NCBI GenBank assembly: GCA_022448925.1
Contig: JAKVCP010000033.1
Location: 1 to 32,486 of the forward strand
Direction: 5' to 3'
Length of the DNA: 32,486 nucleotides
Source of the DNA: Paracoccaceae bacterium
GTDB lineage: Bacteria; Pseudomonadota; Alphaproteobacteria; Rhodobacterales; Rhodobacteraceae
Shown here: one piece after another, positions 1-6,843 of the stretch
Position numbering within the stretch: position 1 is the first letter of the stretch
Layout of the letters: every line of letters starts with the position of its first letter
Notes under the pieces: model-generated
Databases searched by the model: none
What the model was told of the DNA's origin: nothing
The model's input: only the letters and a program-made list of their open reading frames with translations
Position numbers and translations under genes: made by a program

Positions 1-156
1 CGGTCACGACAACAGCACCTGTGGCCTCATCCAAGCCAAAGCAATATTGGCCGAAACTTTGGAATACGAAGTGTCTGGCGCAGAAAATCATTTTAGGGAA
101 AATTTTCCCTAGAATCCGCCCATTCAAATTTGAAACTTAATTCAGAAAAAACAGAT
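1..156. other. Left-edge stretch, coding status unclear
   Basis: This stretch is more AT-rich than the rest of the window. Two open frames compete. On the plus strand a frame open from base 2 to a TAG at 179-181 reads like a plausible acidic C-terminus (contains LIQAKAILAETLEYEVSG). On the minus strand an ATG at 93 opens a frame running off the left edge (starts MIFCARHFVF). Neither matches a family I recognise. The plus frame would run into the hairpin at 157-183, so it would converge on gap. Sequence to the left of the window is needed to decide. Confidence 0.2.
94..111. repeat. 18-bp perfect palindrome
   Basis: The sequence TAGGGAAAATTTTCCCTA is a perfect 18-bp inverted repeat with no spacer. 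It lies just upstream of a possible minus-strand start codon at 93, where an operator could sit. No factor is assigned. Confidence 0.35.
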
Positions 157-183
157 ACCTACCGCGAATAAAGCGCGGTAGGT
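144..183 (-). terminator. Rho-independent terminator of gap
   Basis: A perfect 10-bp stem (157-166 with 174-183, ACCTACCGCG) has a 7-nt loop. On the minus strand it is followed by ATCTGTTTTTT. It lies about 80 nt downstream of the gap stop codon and has the direction and T-tract expected for a gap terminator. Confidence 0.8.
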
Positions 184-259
184 GGGTCAGTTATGTCCCG
201 AGAATCTGAATGCGTCGGCGACAAGGCCACGGGCGCAATCGAACTCTGTCAACACAGGG

Positions 260-1264
260 TTAGTGGGTCAGGCGGCCAAGTGCTGCGGCAACATCCGCCA
301 TGCGGGCAGAGAACCCCCATTCGTTGTCGTACCAGGCCAAAACCCGCACCGTGCGTCCCCCGATCACCTTGGTCTGTTCCGGAGCAAAGATCGAACTGTA
401 GGTGGTGTGGTTGAAGTCGATCGATACTTTTGGTTCGGGATCGTAGGACAGCACAGACCCCATGCGTCCGGCGGCGGCTTCAGCCACCACCTCATTCACA
501 TCGGCAACGGTAACATCGCGCGCGGCTTCAAAGGTCAGATCCACAGCCGAGACATTCGGGGTTGGCACACGGATTGCCGATCCGTCCAGTTTGCCTTCGA
601 GTTCCGGCAAAACCTCTTTCAATGCCCTTGCGGCGCCGGTCGAGGTCGGGATCATTGCCATGGCAGCAGCCCGGGCGCGGTACAGGTCATTGTGGCGCCG
701 GTCGAGTGTCGGCTGATCCCCGGTGTAGCTGTGGATCGTGGTCATGATGCCGCGCTCTATGCCAATTGCGTCGTTCAGGGCCTTGGCCAGAGGGGCCAGG
801 CAGTTTGTGGTGCACGACCCGTTCGAGATCATCGTGTCCCCTGTCTCCAGGTCGCGATGATTGACCCCATAGACGATGGTCTTCTGGACATTCTTTGCCG
901 GAGCAGAGATCAGAACCGCCTTGGCGCCACGGTCTTTGTGGACATTGGCCTTTTCGCCGTCGTTGAACTTGCCAGTGCATTCAAGAACAACGTCGACGCC
1001 GGACCAGTCCAGTTCGGATGGCTCGTAGGTGGAAAACACCTCCATTGGGCCCCGGCCCAGATCCATCGTGTTGCCTTCGATCCGGACGTCGCCTGCGAAA
1101 CGACCATGAATGCTGTCGTAGCGCAGCAGATGTGCGTTGGTCTCTAGGGGGCCGGTGGCGTTGATTTTGACCACCTGCACATCGTTGCGCGCGCTTTCAG
1201 CGATATGTGCCAAGGTGCAGCGGCCAATGCGGCCAAATCCGTTGATACCAACTGTGACGGTCAT
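260..1264 (-). CDS. gap: Glyceraldehyde-3-phosphate dehydrogenase, type I
   Basis: This 334-aa cytoplasmic enzyme interconverts glyceraldehyde 3-phosphate and 1,3-bisphosphoglycerate with NAD(P). Visible features are the N-terminal Rossmann motif GINGFGRIGR (6-15), the catalytic SCTTNC with Cys151, His178 in the IHSYTGDQ block, and the C-terminal WYDNEWGF. The length is normal. The ATG at 1264 is preceded by AGGAGAG. The residue that is normally Asp in NAD-specific enzymes (IND) is Ala36 here (INATGP), and the loop at 188-190 reads DRR rather than DLP. Both changes relax NAD specificity in GapB-like enzymes, so dual or NADP use is possible (inference). It is followed by its own terminator, and two LacI-type half-symmetric sites lie upstream. 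Roseobacters often carry more than one gap paralogue, so this may be the gluconeogenic copy. Confidence 0.95.
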   Translation of the reverse strand: MTVTVGINGFGRIGRCTLAHIAESARNDVQVVKINATGPLETNAHLLRYDSIHGRFAGDVRIEGNTMDLGRGPMEVFSTYEPSELDWSGVDVVLECTGKFNDGEKANVHKDRGAKAVLISAPAKNVQKTIVYGVNHRDLETGDTMISNGSCTTNCLAPLAKALNDAIGIERGIMTTIHSYTGDQPTLDRRHNDLYRARAAAMAMIPTSTGAARALKEVLPELEGKLDGSAIRVPTPNVSAVDLTFEAARDVTVADVNEVVAEAAAGRMGSVLSYDPEPKVSIDFNHTTYSSIFAPEQTKVIGGRTVRVLAWYDNEWGFSARMADVAAALGRLTH

Positions 1265-1350
1265 GAAAGACTCTCCTGCTCGGTCGAACTTGTGGATCGT
1301 ATAGATTTGCTTTGTGGTGGGAAAAAGGAAAAAGAGTCTAATTTCCAGAG

Positions 1351-1394
1351 TGTTAGCGTTAAACCTGATCTACTTTGCCCTGGTGGCGCTAACG
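1351..1394. promoter_or_regulatory. Two LacI-type operator-like sites upstream of gap
   Basis: Two imperfect inverted repeats, TGTTAGCGTTAAAC (1351-1364) and TGGTGGCGCTAACG (1381-1394), are centred on CG and spaced 30 bp centre to centre, about three helical turns. Each matches TGTTAGCGCTAACA at 11 of 14 positions. This is the style of site bound by LacI-family central-carbon regulators (CceR/PckR type) in alphaproteobacteria. They sit 90-130 nt upstream of gap, in the divergent region shared with the DUF808 gene. Assignment to a named regulator is inference. Confidence 0.35.
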
Positions 1395-1530
1395 AATGGA
1401 GCCACTTGCGCATTATGAAACATCCCTGCGCTGGTCTGGATACGTTCTGCCTGTGGCAGTCGGCTTGTTGTCGGACGGTTGAATTGCCGTGGATTGCAGC
1501 TAGGGTGGCCAGATCAAGAGATGGGAGACG

Positions 1531-2520
1531 ATGATGAGCGGTTTGCTGGCGCTTCTGGATGACGTTGCGGGGATTGCCAAAATGGCGGCGGCCTCAGTTG
1601 ACGATGTGGTGGGACAGGCCGCCAAGGCCGGCGCCAAGGCGGCCGGCGCCGTGATTGACGATGCAGCGGTCACGCCAAAATACGTTCAGGGTTTTGAGGC
1701 GGCGCGTGAATTGCCAATCATCTGGCGCATTGCGCGGGGGTCTTTGATCAACAAGCTGGTCTTTCTTTTGCCCACCGGTCTGGCGCTGTCCGCGTTCGCC
1801 CCCTGGGCGATCCCGCCTCTTTTGATGCTGGGCGGGGGATATCTGTGCTTCGAGGGGGCAGAGAAAATAGCCCATGTGATGCGCCCACATCATGATCACC
1901 CAGAGGACGCAGGGGGCAAAAAGGCGGCTGGCGATCCGAGGCACCTTGAAGAAGAAAAGATCGAAGGTGCGATAAAGACCGATTTCATTCTGTCGGCCGA
2001 GATCATGACGATCGCTCTTGCGGCCATTCCTGAAAGTACGTTCTGGATGGAAGCTGCCACGCTCGCAACCGTTGCGGTGATGATTACGGCGGCGGTGTAC
2101 GGGGCCGTCGCGCTTATCGTCAAGATGGATGACGTTGGGCTTTATATGTCTGCGAATGCTGCACTTGGGCCGACGCGCTGGCTTGGTCGGAAAATTGTCA
2201 AAGGCATGCCTTGGGTCATGCGGCTTTTGTCAATTGTTGGAACGGCGGCCATGCTTTGGGTCGGCGGCTCGATTATTGTGCATGGTCTGGCTGAACTGGG
2301 CTGGCATGCTCCGGAAAACTTTATTCACCACCAGGCTGAGATCGTCAGCCATCTGTTTCCCGAGGGCATGGTTGGATTTGGCGCTTGGCTGACCAAGGCC
2401 GTCATGGACGGTATCCTGGGGCTTGCCCTCGGCATTGTCCTGATCCCGATTGGTACCAAGGTCGTTGGTCCGATCTGGTCGCGGATCTTTGCCAAAAAGA
2501 AAACCGGCGCTCATGGTTGA
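1531..2520 (+). CDS. DUF808 (YedI-like) inner-membrane protein
   Basis: A 329-aa protein whose N-terminus (MSGLLALLDDVAGIAK...) and TPKYVQGFEAARELPIIWRI block are typical of the DUF808/YedI family of multi-pass inner-membrane proteins of unknown function. Hydrophobic segments lie roughly at residues 70-105, 150-200, 225-255 and 285-315. A His/Asp-rich loop (RPHHDHPEDAGGKK) follows the first pair. There are two tandem ATG codons (1531 and 1534). GGGAG sits just upstream of the first, and the second (MSGLL) matches the usual family start. It is divergent from gap and convergent with tkt, and its stop codon lies inside the hairpin that terminates tkt. I cannot assign a transported substrate or role. 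Confidence 0.85.
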   Translation: MMSGLLALLDDVAGIAKMAAASVDDVVGQAAKAGAKAAGAVIDDAAVTPKYVQGFEAARELPIIWRIARGSLINKLVFLLPTGLALSAFAPWAIPPLLMLGGGYLCFEGAEKIAHVMRPHHDHPEDAGGKKAAGDPRHLEEEKIEGAIKTDFILSAEIMTIALAAIPESTFWMEAATLATVAVMITAAVYGAVALIVKMDDVGLYMSANAALGPTRWLGRKIVKGMPWVMRLLSIVGTAAMLWVGGSIIVHGLAELGWHAPENFIHHQAEIVSHLFPEGMVGFGAWLTKAVMDGILGLALGIVLIPIGTKVVGPIWSRIFAKKKTGAHG

Positions 2521-2527
2521 GCGCCGG
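2494..2527 (-). terminator. Terminator of tkt within the DUF808 gene end
   Basis: A 10-bp perfect stem (CCGGCGCTCA at 2504-2513, TGAGCGCCGG at 2518-2527) has a 4-nt loop. On the minus strand it runs into TTTTCTTTTT, a clear intrinsic terminator for tkt. The plus-strand side has only scattered T, so termination of the DUF808 gene is weaker. The DUF808 stop codon TGA (2518-2520) forms part of the stem. Confidence 0.8.
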
Positions 2528-2568
2528 GTTCCCGGTGTTTCTTGAAATGCGCTTTTGGGTGGCGCTGT

Positions 2569-4590
2569 CTAGACGCCCAGCAAAGATTTGACGGCATCCT
2601 TGGCCGCGGTCGCTGTGATGCCGAACTTTTCATACAACTCGCCGGCGGGTGCAGAGGCGCCAAATCCCGTCATGCCGACGAACGCCGCCTTGTTCGGACG
2701 ACCGTTTTCACCCGTCAGCCAGCGGTCCCAGCCCATCTGAACGCCGGCCTCAATGGCCACACGGACAGGACCGGGCGGCAGGATCTTGCGGCGGGTGGCG
2801 TCGTCTTGCTGTTCGAACAGTTCCCAGCAGGGCATCGACACCACACGGGTGCCGATTCCCTCCGCCTGCAAAAGCTCTCGTGCGGCCAGAGCGATCGAGA
2901 CTTCGGACCCGGTGGCCATCAGGATGGCCTGTCGCTTGCCCTCGGCTTCGGCCAGAACATAAGCGCCCTGCGCGCTGAGGTTCTTGGTCTTGTGCTCGGT
3001 TCGCACGGTGGGCAGACCCTGACGCGTCAAGGCCATGACGGATGGGGTCGACTGCGCGCTCAGCGCAAGTTCCCAGGCCTCTGCGGTTTCTACCGCGTCG
3101 GCGGGTCGGAATACCATCGTATTGGGCGTCGCGCGGCTGATCGCCAAATGCTCGACCGGCTGGTGCGTCGGGCCATCCTCTCCCAACCCAATCGAGTCAT
3201 GGGTCATCACGAAGACCGTTGGCACCTTCATCAGCGCGGCCAGGCGCATGGCAGGGCGCGCATAGTCGGTGAAACACATGAACGTGCCGCCATAGGGGCG
3301 CACACCGCCATGTAGCGCCATGCCATTCATCGCCGAGGCCATACCGTGTTCGCGAATACCATAATAGACGTAACGCCCTTTGCGGTTGGTTTCGTCAAAG
3401 GTGCCCAGATCCTTGGTCAGCGTATTGTTTGAACCGGTCAGATCTGCAGAGCCACCGACCGTTTCGGGCATGATCGGATTGATCACCTCGAGCGCCATTT
3501 CCGAGGCCTTGCGGGTTGCCACCTTGGGCTGATCTTCAGAGACCTGCTTTTTCAGTGCCTTGATTGTCGCGCTCAGTCGTTTTGGGGTTTCCCCTGCAAA
3601 AACCCGGTTGAACTCGCGCTGGCGGCCCTCAGAGGCGGCCGCAAAGCGGGTGTCCCAGGCTTGGCGCTCGGCGGCGCCTCGGGTGCCAATGGCTTCCCAG
3701 GCTGCTTTGACATCGGCTGGGATTTCGAATGCACCGGCAGGGCAGCCATAGGCCGCCTTGGCCGCTGCAAGCTGCTCGGGATCTGTCAGCGCGCCGTGGC
3801 CCTTTGACGTGTCTTGGGCCGCGTGTCCCAGCGCAATGTGGGTCTTGCACGCAATCATCGAGGGACGGTTGGTTTGTTGCGCGGCTGTGATGGCGGCGTC
3901 GATTTCGACCGGATCGTGGCCGTCGATTTGCTGGACATGCCAGCCGCTGGCCCGGAAGCGCTGCATCTGATCTGTCCTGTCCGACAGCGTCACATTGCCG
4001 TCGATGGTGATGTTGTTGTCGTCCCAGAACACGATCAACTTGCGCAGCTTTTGTCGTCCCGCCAGGGCGATGGCTTCCTGGCTCACGCCTTCCATGAGGC
4101 ACCCGTCACCGGCGATCACATAAGTGAAATGGTCCATCAGCTTAGAAGAGAACCGTGCGCGCAGGACCTCTTCGGCGATTGCAAAACCGACCGAGTTGGC
4201 AATGCCTTGCCCAAGCGGGCCTGTGGTCGTTTCAATCCCGTCGGCAAGGAAGTTTTCGGGATGCCCGGCGGTGCGGGCCCCCCACTGGCGGAAGGACTTC
4301 ACTTCGTCCAGGGTGATCTGAGCATCGCCGGTCAGGTAGAGCAGCGCGTACAGCAGCATCGATCCATGACCGGCCGACAGGATGAACCTGTCACGGTCGG
4401 GCCAGGTCGGGTGCGCCGCATCAAACTTGAGATGTTTTTCATAAAGAACGGTGGCCACGTCCGCCATGCCAATTGGCATTCCGGAGTGACCCGAGTTTGC
4501 AGCGGCGACAGCATCGAGGGTCAGCGCGCGGATCGCGGCTGCCTTGTTCCAGTGTTCCGGGTGAGCGTCTCGAAGGGCCTGAATGTCCAC
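2569..4590 (-). CDS. tkt: Transketolase
   Basis: This 673-aa thiamine-diphosphate enzyme transfers two-carbon ketol units between sugar phosphates in the pentose phosphate pathway. In order it shows an N-terminal ThDP/Mg domain with NSGHSGMP (32-39), [13 protein letters not shown] (72-84), GPLGQGI, and the metal motif GDGCLMEG...DDNN (161-193). A pyrimidine-binding domain follows with [13 protein letters not shown] (catalytic Glu) and [18 protein letters not shown], and a C-terminal domain ends KSLLGV. The length is normal. The start is GTG at 4590 with AAAAGGA 8-13 nt upstream; an ATG further upstream is in another frame. It is divergent from the coiled-coil/zapA pair and ends at the hairpin shared with the DUF808 gene. 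Confidence 0.96.
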   Translation of the reverse strand: MDIQALRDAHPEHWNKAAAIRALTLDAVAAANSGHSGMPIGMADVATVLYEKHLKFDAAHPTWPDRDRFILSAGHGSMLLYALLYLTGDAQITLDEVKSFRQWGARTAGHPENFLADGIETTTGPLGQGIANSVGFAIAEEVLRARFSSKLMDHFTYVIAGDGCLMEGVSQEAIALAGRQKLRKLIVFWDDNNITIDGNVTLSDRTDQMQRFRASGWHVQQIDGHDPVEIDAAITAAQQTNRPSMIACKTHIALGHAAQDTSKGHGALTDPEQLAAAKAAYGCPAGAFEIPADVKAAWEAIGTRGAAERQAWDTRFAAASEGRQREFNRVFAGETPKRLSATIKALKKQVSEDQPKVATRKASEMALEVINPIMPETVGGSADLTGSNNTLTKDLGTFDETNRKGRYVYYGIREHGMASAMNGMALHGGVRPYGGTFMCFTDYARPAMRLAALMKVPTVFVMTHDSIGLGEDGPTHQPVEHLAISRATPNTMVFRPADAVETAEAWELALSAQSTPSVMALTRQGLPTVRTEHKTKNLSAQGAYVLAEAEGKRQAILMATGSEVSIALAARELLQAEGIGTRVVSMPCWELFEQQDDATRRKILPPGPVRVAIEAGVQMGWDRWLTGENGRPNKAAFVGMTGFGASAPAGELYEKFGITATAAKDAVKSLLGV

Positions 4591-4778
4591 GAAAGCGGTC
4601 CTTTTCCATCAGAATGCGGGCTGTAGAGGCTAATACACGGCCCCACGGCAAGTTCAAGTGGGACGGCCAAGCTCTTGAAAAGAGAGTGAAGCATTTTCCC
4701 TCGGGGATTGTTACACTCAATAGCGCAAACCCGCAGGCGATTCGCTGGTTCGTCTGGAAACAAAAATGAGGGTAGTCG

Positions 4779-5345
4779 ATGAGTGACTTCGACGAATTGG
4801 AAGGGCGGATAGCGTCAGCCCTTGATCGAATTGGCCAAGGCGCCAAGGCCATTGAGGCACAGGCCATCGCCGCAGCAGAACAAGCCGCACAAATGACGGT
4901 TGCGCCCGAAGTGGACCCGGAGGAAATCGACCTGTTGAAGAAGCAGCTCGAAGATGAACGGTTGGCCAATGCCCAGCTCGAGACGCGACTCAACACGATC
5001 CGGGACCGCCAAGAAGCGAGCGCCAAGAAACATCGCGAAACGGTTTCTCACTTGAACGAACAAGTGACGGGCCAGTTCAAGGCCCTGTCGGATCTGGACA
5101 TCGAGTTGCAGCGCCTGCGTGCCGCCAACGCCTTGCTGCGGCAAAGCAATGCGGCGTTGCGGCAAGCTACAGACGAAGGCGAGGTAAGTGCCCATCTGAT
5201 CAATGAAGTCATGCGCGCAGAACTGGACAGCCTTAGGGCAGAGCGCATGGCCGACCGGGCAGAGGTCGCCGCCTTGGTCGACAGCTTGACCCCGATGGTC
5301 GAAAACCGGCTGAACAAGCTGGATGCCAAGCAGGAGGGGAACTGA
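4779..5345 (+). CDS. Coiled-coil protein encoded upstream of ZapA (ZauP-like)
   Basis: A 188-aa soluble acidic protein (MSDFDELEGRIASALDRI...) with no signal peptide. Residues about 45-170 are rich in E, K, L, Q and A with heptad-like spacing (for example LLKKQLEDERLANAQLETRL), which predicts a long coiled coil. Its stop overlaps the zapA start by one base (TGATG), so the two are translationally coupled. In Caulobacter a coiled-coil protein encoded just upstream of zapA (ZauP) partners ZapA at the Z-ring. I infer the same role from position and architecture, not from a recognised domain. Confidence 0.7.
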   Translation: MSDFDELEGRIASALDRIGQGAKAIEAQAIAAAEQAAQMTVAPEVDPEEIDLLKKQLEDERLANAQLETRLNTIRDRQEASAKKHRETVSHLNEQVTGQFKALSDLDIELQRLRAANALLRQSNAALRQATDEGEVSAHLINEVMRAELDSLRAERMADRAEVAALVDSLTPMVENRLNKLDAKQEGN

Positions 5346-5752
5346 TGCCGGAGGTCGAGATCAACATAGGCGGACGGACCTTTGAAGTCTCTTGTCAGGA
5401 GGGCGAAGAGCATTTCCTGCTGTCGGCGGCGCGGATGCTTGACGAAGAAGCCAAAGTGCTTGTTGAGCAACTGGGCCGGGTGCCCGAAGCCCGCATGTTG
5501 TTGATGGCGGGACTGATGCTGGCTGACAAGACAGCGGGCCTTGAGGACAAGCTGCGCGAAAGCGAAGAGGCAAAGCAGGCTCTTGAGGTGCAATATGATG
5601 CCCTGCGGTCTGCGCCACTTCCCGAGCCTGAGAAAATCGAAGTTCCCGTAGTGCCGGATGCGGTCACGGATTCCTTTGCAGAGTTGGCTGCGCGCAGCGA
5701 AGCCTTGGCCGATCAGATCGAAGAAAAAGCCAAGGCGCTGACGCCCGAGTGA
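5345..5752 (+). CDS. zapA: Cell division protein ZapA
   Basis: This 135-aa protein is a positive regulator of FtsZ assembly at the cytokinetic ring. The N-terminal ZapA globular domain is clear (EINIGGRTFEVSCQEGEE, then LSAARMLDEEAK), followed by a helical C-terminal region starting LMAGLMLADKTAGLEDKLRE that forms the tetrameric coiled coil. A long Pro/Glu-rich tail (about residues 80-115) precedes a final helix ending AKALTPE. The ribosome site AGGAGGGG is strong and the start overlaps the upstream stop. A structured non-coding stretch follows. Confidence 0.92.
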   Translation: MPEVEINIGGRTFEVSCQEGEEHFLLSAARMLDEEAKVLVEQLGRVPEARMLLMAGLMLADKTAGLEDKLRESEEAKQALEVQYDALRSAPLPEPEKIEVPVVPDAVTDSFAELAARSEALADQIEEKAKALTPE

Positions 5753-5824
5753 ACCCGAGTGAACAGGGCGATAAGCCCTTTGGGTGGGCTGTCACCGTCC
5801 TGTAAACAGATTTTTACCACGCGG

Positions 5825-5946
5825 CCCCGATGTGTGGGGCGACTCATCGGTGTGTTTGGTCTGTCAGCACGCTGTGCGCCGGGAACGCGACCTGTGCATT
5901 TACTGCCCTTTGCCCTTTGTATGTTCCCAGCAGGCATCAAAAGGGG
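5825..5946 (+). ncRNA. ssrS: Possible 6S RNA (ssrS)
   Basis: The spacer after zapA, where alphaproteobacteria commonly encode 6S RNA, has no credible reading frame but is strongly structured. CCCC-GATGT (5825-5833) can pair with GCATC-AAAA-GGGG (5934-5946) as a closing stem. GGGAAC/GTTCCC (5881-5886 and 5923-5928) forms an inner stem, and GCAC/GTGC (5867-5877) a small hairpin, leaving a large internal bubble as in 6S. The gene that usually follows, 5-formyltetrahydrofolate cyclo-ligase, is absent; grxD converges instead. The ends are approximate and the call rests on position and folding by eye. Confidence 0.45.
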
Positions 5947-5966
5947 ACACTCCCTCTCCCTTTTGA
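5937..5966. terminator. Hairpin between zapA/6S region and grxD
   Basis: A 9-bp stem TCAAAAGGG/CCCTTTTGA (5937-5945 and 5958-5966) lies between the convergent zapA and grxD transcripts. It has A/T-rich feet on both strands but no long T-run beyond the stem. It may act bidirectionally. It competes with the 6S closing stem for the same bases. Confidence 0.45.
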
Positions 5967-5997
5967 ATGCGCTGATGATCGCGTGCGTGCGGGCTTT

Positions 5998-6360
5998 CTA
6001 GCCGTTTGCTTCGCGGATCTTGTCCGCAGCCTCTTTGTCAAAACTGACACCGCTGTCGTCAAACAATGTGTCGAGTTCGCCAGACAGGGTCATGTCCGTG
6101 ATGATGTCACAGCCGCCCACGAATTCACCCTTCACGTAGAGCTGTGGAATGGTTGGCCAGTCAGAATAGTCCTTGATGCCTTGGCGAATATCGTCATCGG
6201 CAAGCACGTTCACATCGATATAGTCGACGCCCATGTAATTCAGCACGCCGGCGACGCGGCTTGAGAACCCGCATTGCGGCATGCTTTTGGTGCCCTTCAT
6301 GTAAAGAACAACATCGTTGCCCTTTACGGTTTCGTCGATGCGGTTTTTGGCGTCGGTCAT
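5998..6360 (-). CDS. grxD: Monothiol glutaredoxin GrxD (Grx4 family)
   Basis: A 120-aa CGFS-type monothiol glutaredoxin that carries and transfers [2Fe-2S] clusters, alone or with BolA. The active site [11 protein letters not shown] holds Cys30. The [19 protein letters not shown] block supplies the cis-Pro and glutathione-binding residues. The start at 6360 ([10 protein letters not shown]) has AGGAGAG upstream; an in-frame extension to 6384 lacks one. It is the last gene of the minus-strand cluster with bolA and the small ORF, matching the known GrxD-BolA partnership. Confidence 0.95.
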   Translation of the reverse strand: MTDAKNRIDETVKGNDVVLYMKGTKSMPQCGFSSRVAGVLNYMGVDYIDVNVLADDDIRQGIKDYSDWPTIPQLYVKGEFVGGCDIITDMTLSGELDTLFDDSGVSFDKEAADKIREANG

Positions 6361-6380
6361 GTGGTCTCTCCTGCGGCCTA

Positions 6381-6497
6381 TCAAAGGCGTCGGCGTTGTT
6401 TTTGTGATTTTATCGGCACGGGTGCCTTTTTTGCGATAAACGGAACCAGGACCAGGGGCCCCAAAACCGCAAGTACAAGGGCATTCAAAAGTGTCAT
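6381..6497 (-). CDS. 38-aa putative single-pass membrane protein between bolA and grxD
   Basis: ATG at 6497 opens a 38-codon frame. The protein begins [20 protein letters not shown] (one hydrophobic segment, residues 2-21), continues IAKKAPVP and ends with a very basic tail [13 protein letters not shown] lies 8-9 nt upstream inside the end of bolA. The start codon is 4 nt past the bolA stop and the frame ends 20 nt before grxD. The spacing, ribosome site and membrane-plus-basic-tail pattern support a real gene. No family is recognised. It could tether or modulate the BolA-Grx complex (speculative). Confidence 0.6.
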   Translation of the reverse strand: MTLLNALVLAVLGPLVLVPFIAKKAPVPIKSQKQRRRL

Positions 6498-6501
6498 CGG
6501 G

Positions 6502-6738
6502 TCACTCCGGAGCACGTGTGGTAAGAGCAAGCGCATGGATCTCTCCATGTGGTCCGTCCATCTTGCCTTTCAAGGCGGCATAAACGGCGCGCTGCTGCTG
6601 AACACGGTTCTTGCCGCGAAAGCTTTCGTCGATCACTTCGGCGGCAAAATGGGCCCCATCATCGCCTTGAACAACGATGGACGCATCGGGAAAAGTTTCG
6701 CGCAACAGCGTTTCTATCTCTTGGGCCTGGATTGGCAT
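6502..6738 (-). CDS. bolA: BolA family protein
   Basis: This 78-aa BolA-like protein is probably the [2Fe-2S]-binding or regulatory partner of the monothiol glutaredoxin encoded two ORFs downstream. Conserved parts are the N-terminal helix (IETLLRETFPDASIVV), the FRGKNRVQQQRAVYAALKG block and the C-terminal EIHALALTT with the invariant His. The start MPIQAQ at 6738 has AGAGGA upstream; an in-frame longer version adds a non-conserved leader. It lies 105 nt after purL on the same strand, consistent with a purL-bolA-grxD operon. Confidence 0.92.
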   Translation of the reverse strand: MPIQAQEIETLLRETFPDASIVVQGDDGAHFAAEVIDESFRGKNRVQQQRAVYAALKGKMDGPHGEIHALALTTRAPE

Positions 6739-6843
6739 CGCTCTGATCCTCTTGGTCGTTGCAATAAAATGTAGGCCCTGCACCAAGGGGGTGCAAGAGA
6801 CTGTGTCACCGATGTCTGCTATCGTGCCGCAGAAATCTTGTAC

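Noticed and set aside
182-1147. 321-codon plus-strand open frame
   Set aside because: It lies antisense within gap, has no family similarity, and gap motifs are unambiguous on the other strand.
2542-4626. Long plus-strand frames (2542-3315, 3814-4626)
   Set aside because: They are antisense to transketolase, rich in Arg/Gly/His typical of reverse-frame translation, and have no ribosome sites.
4439-5026. 195-codon minus-strand frame spanning the tkt start and the coiled-coil gene
   Set aside because: It is a low-complexity antisense product overlapping two well-supported genes.
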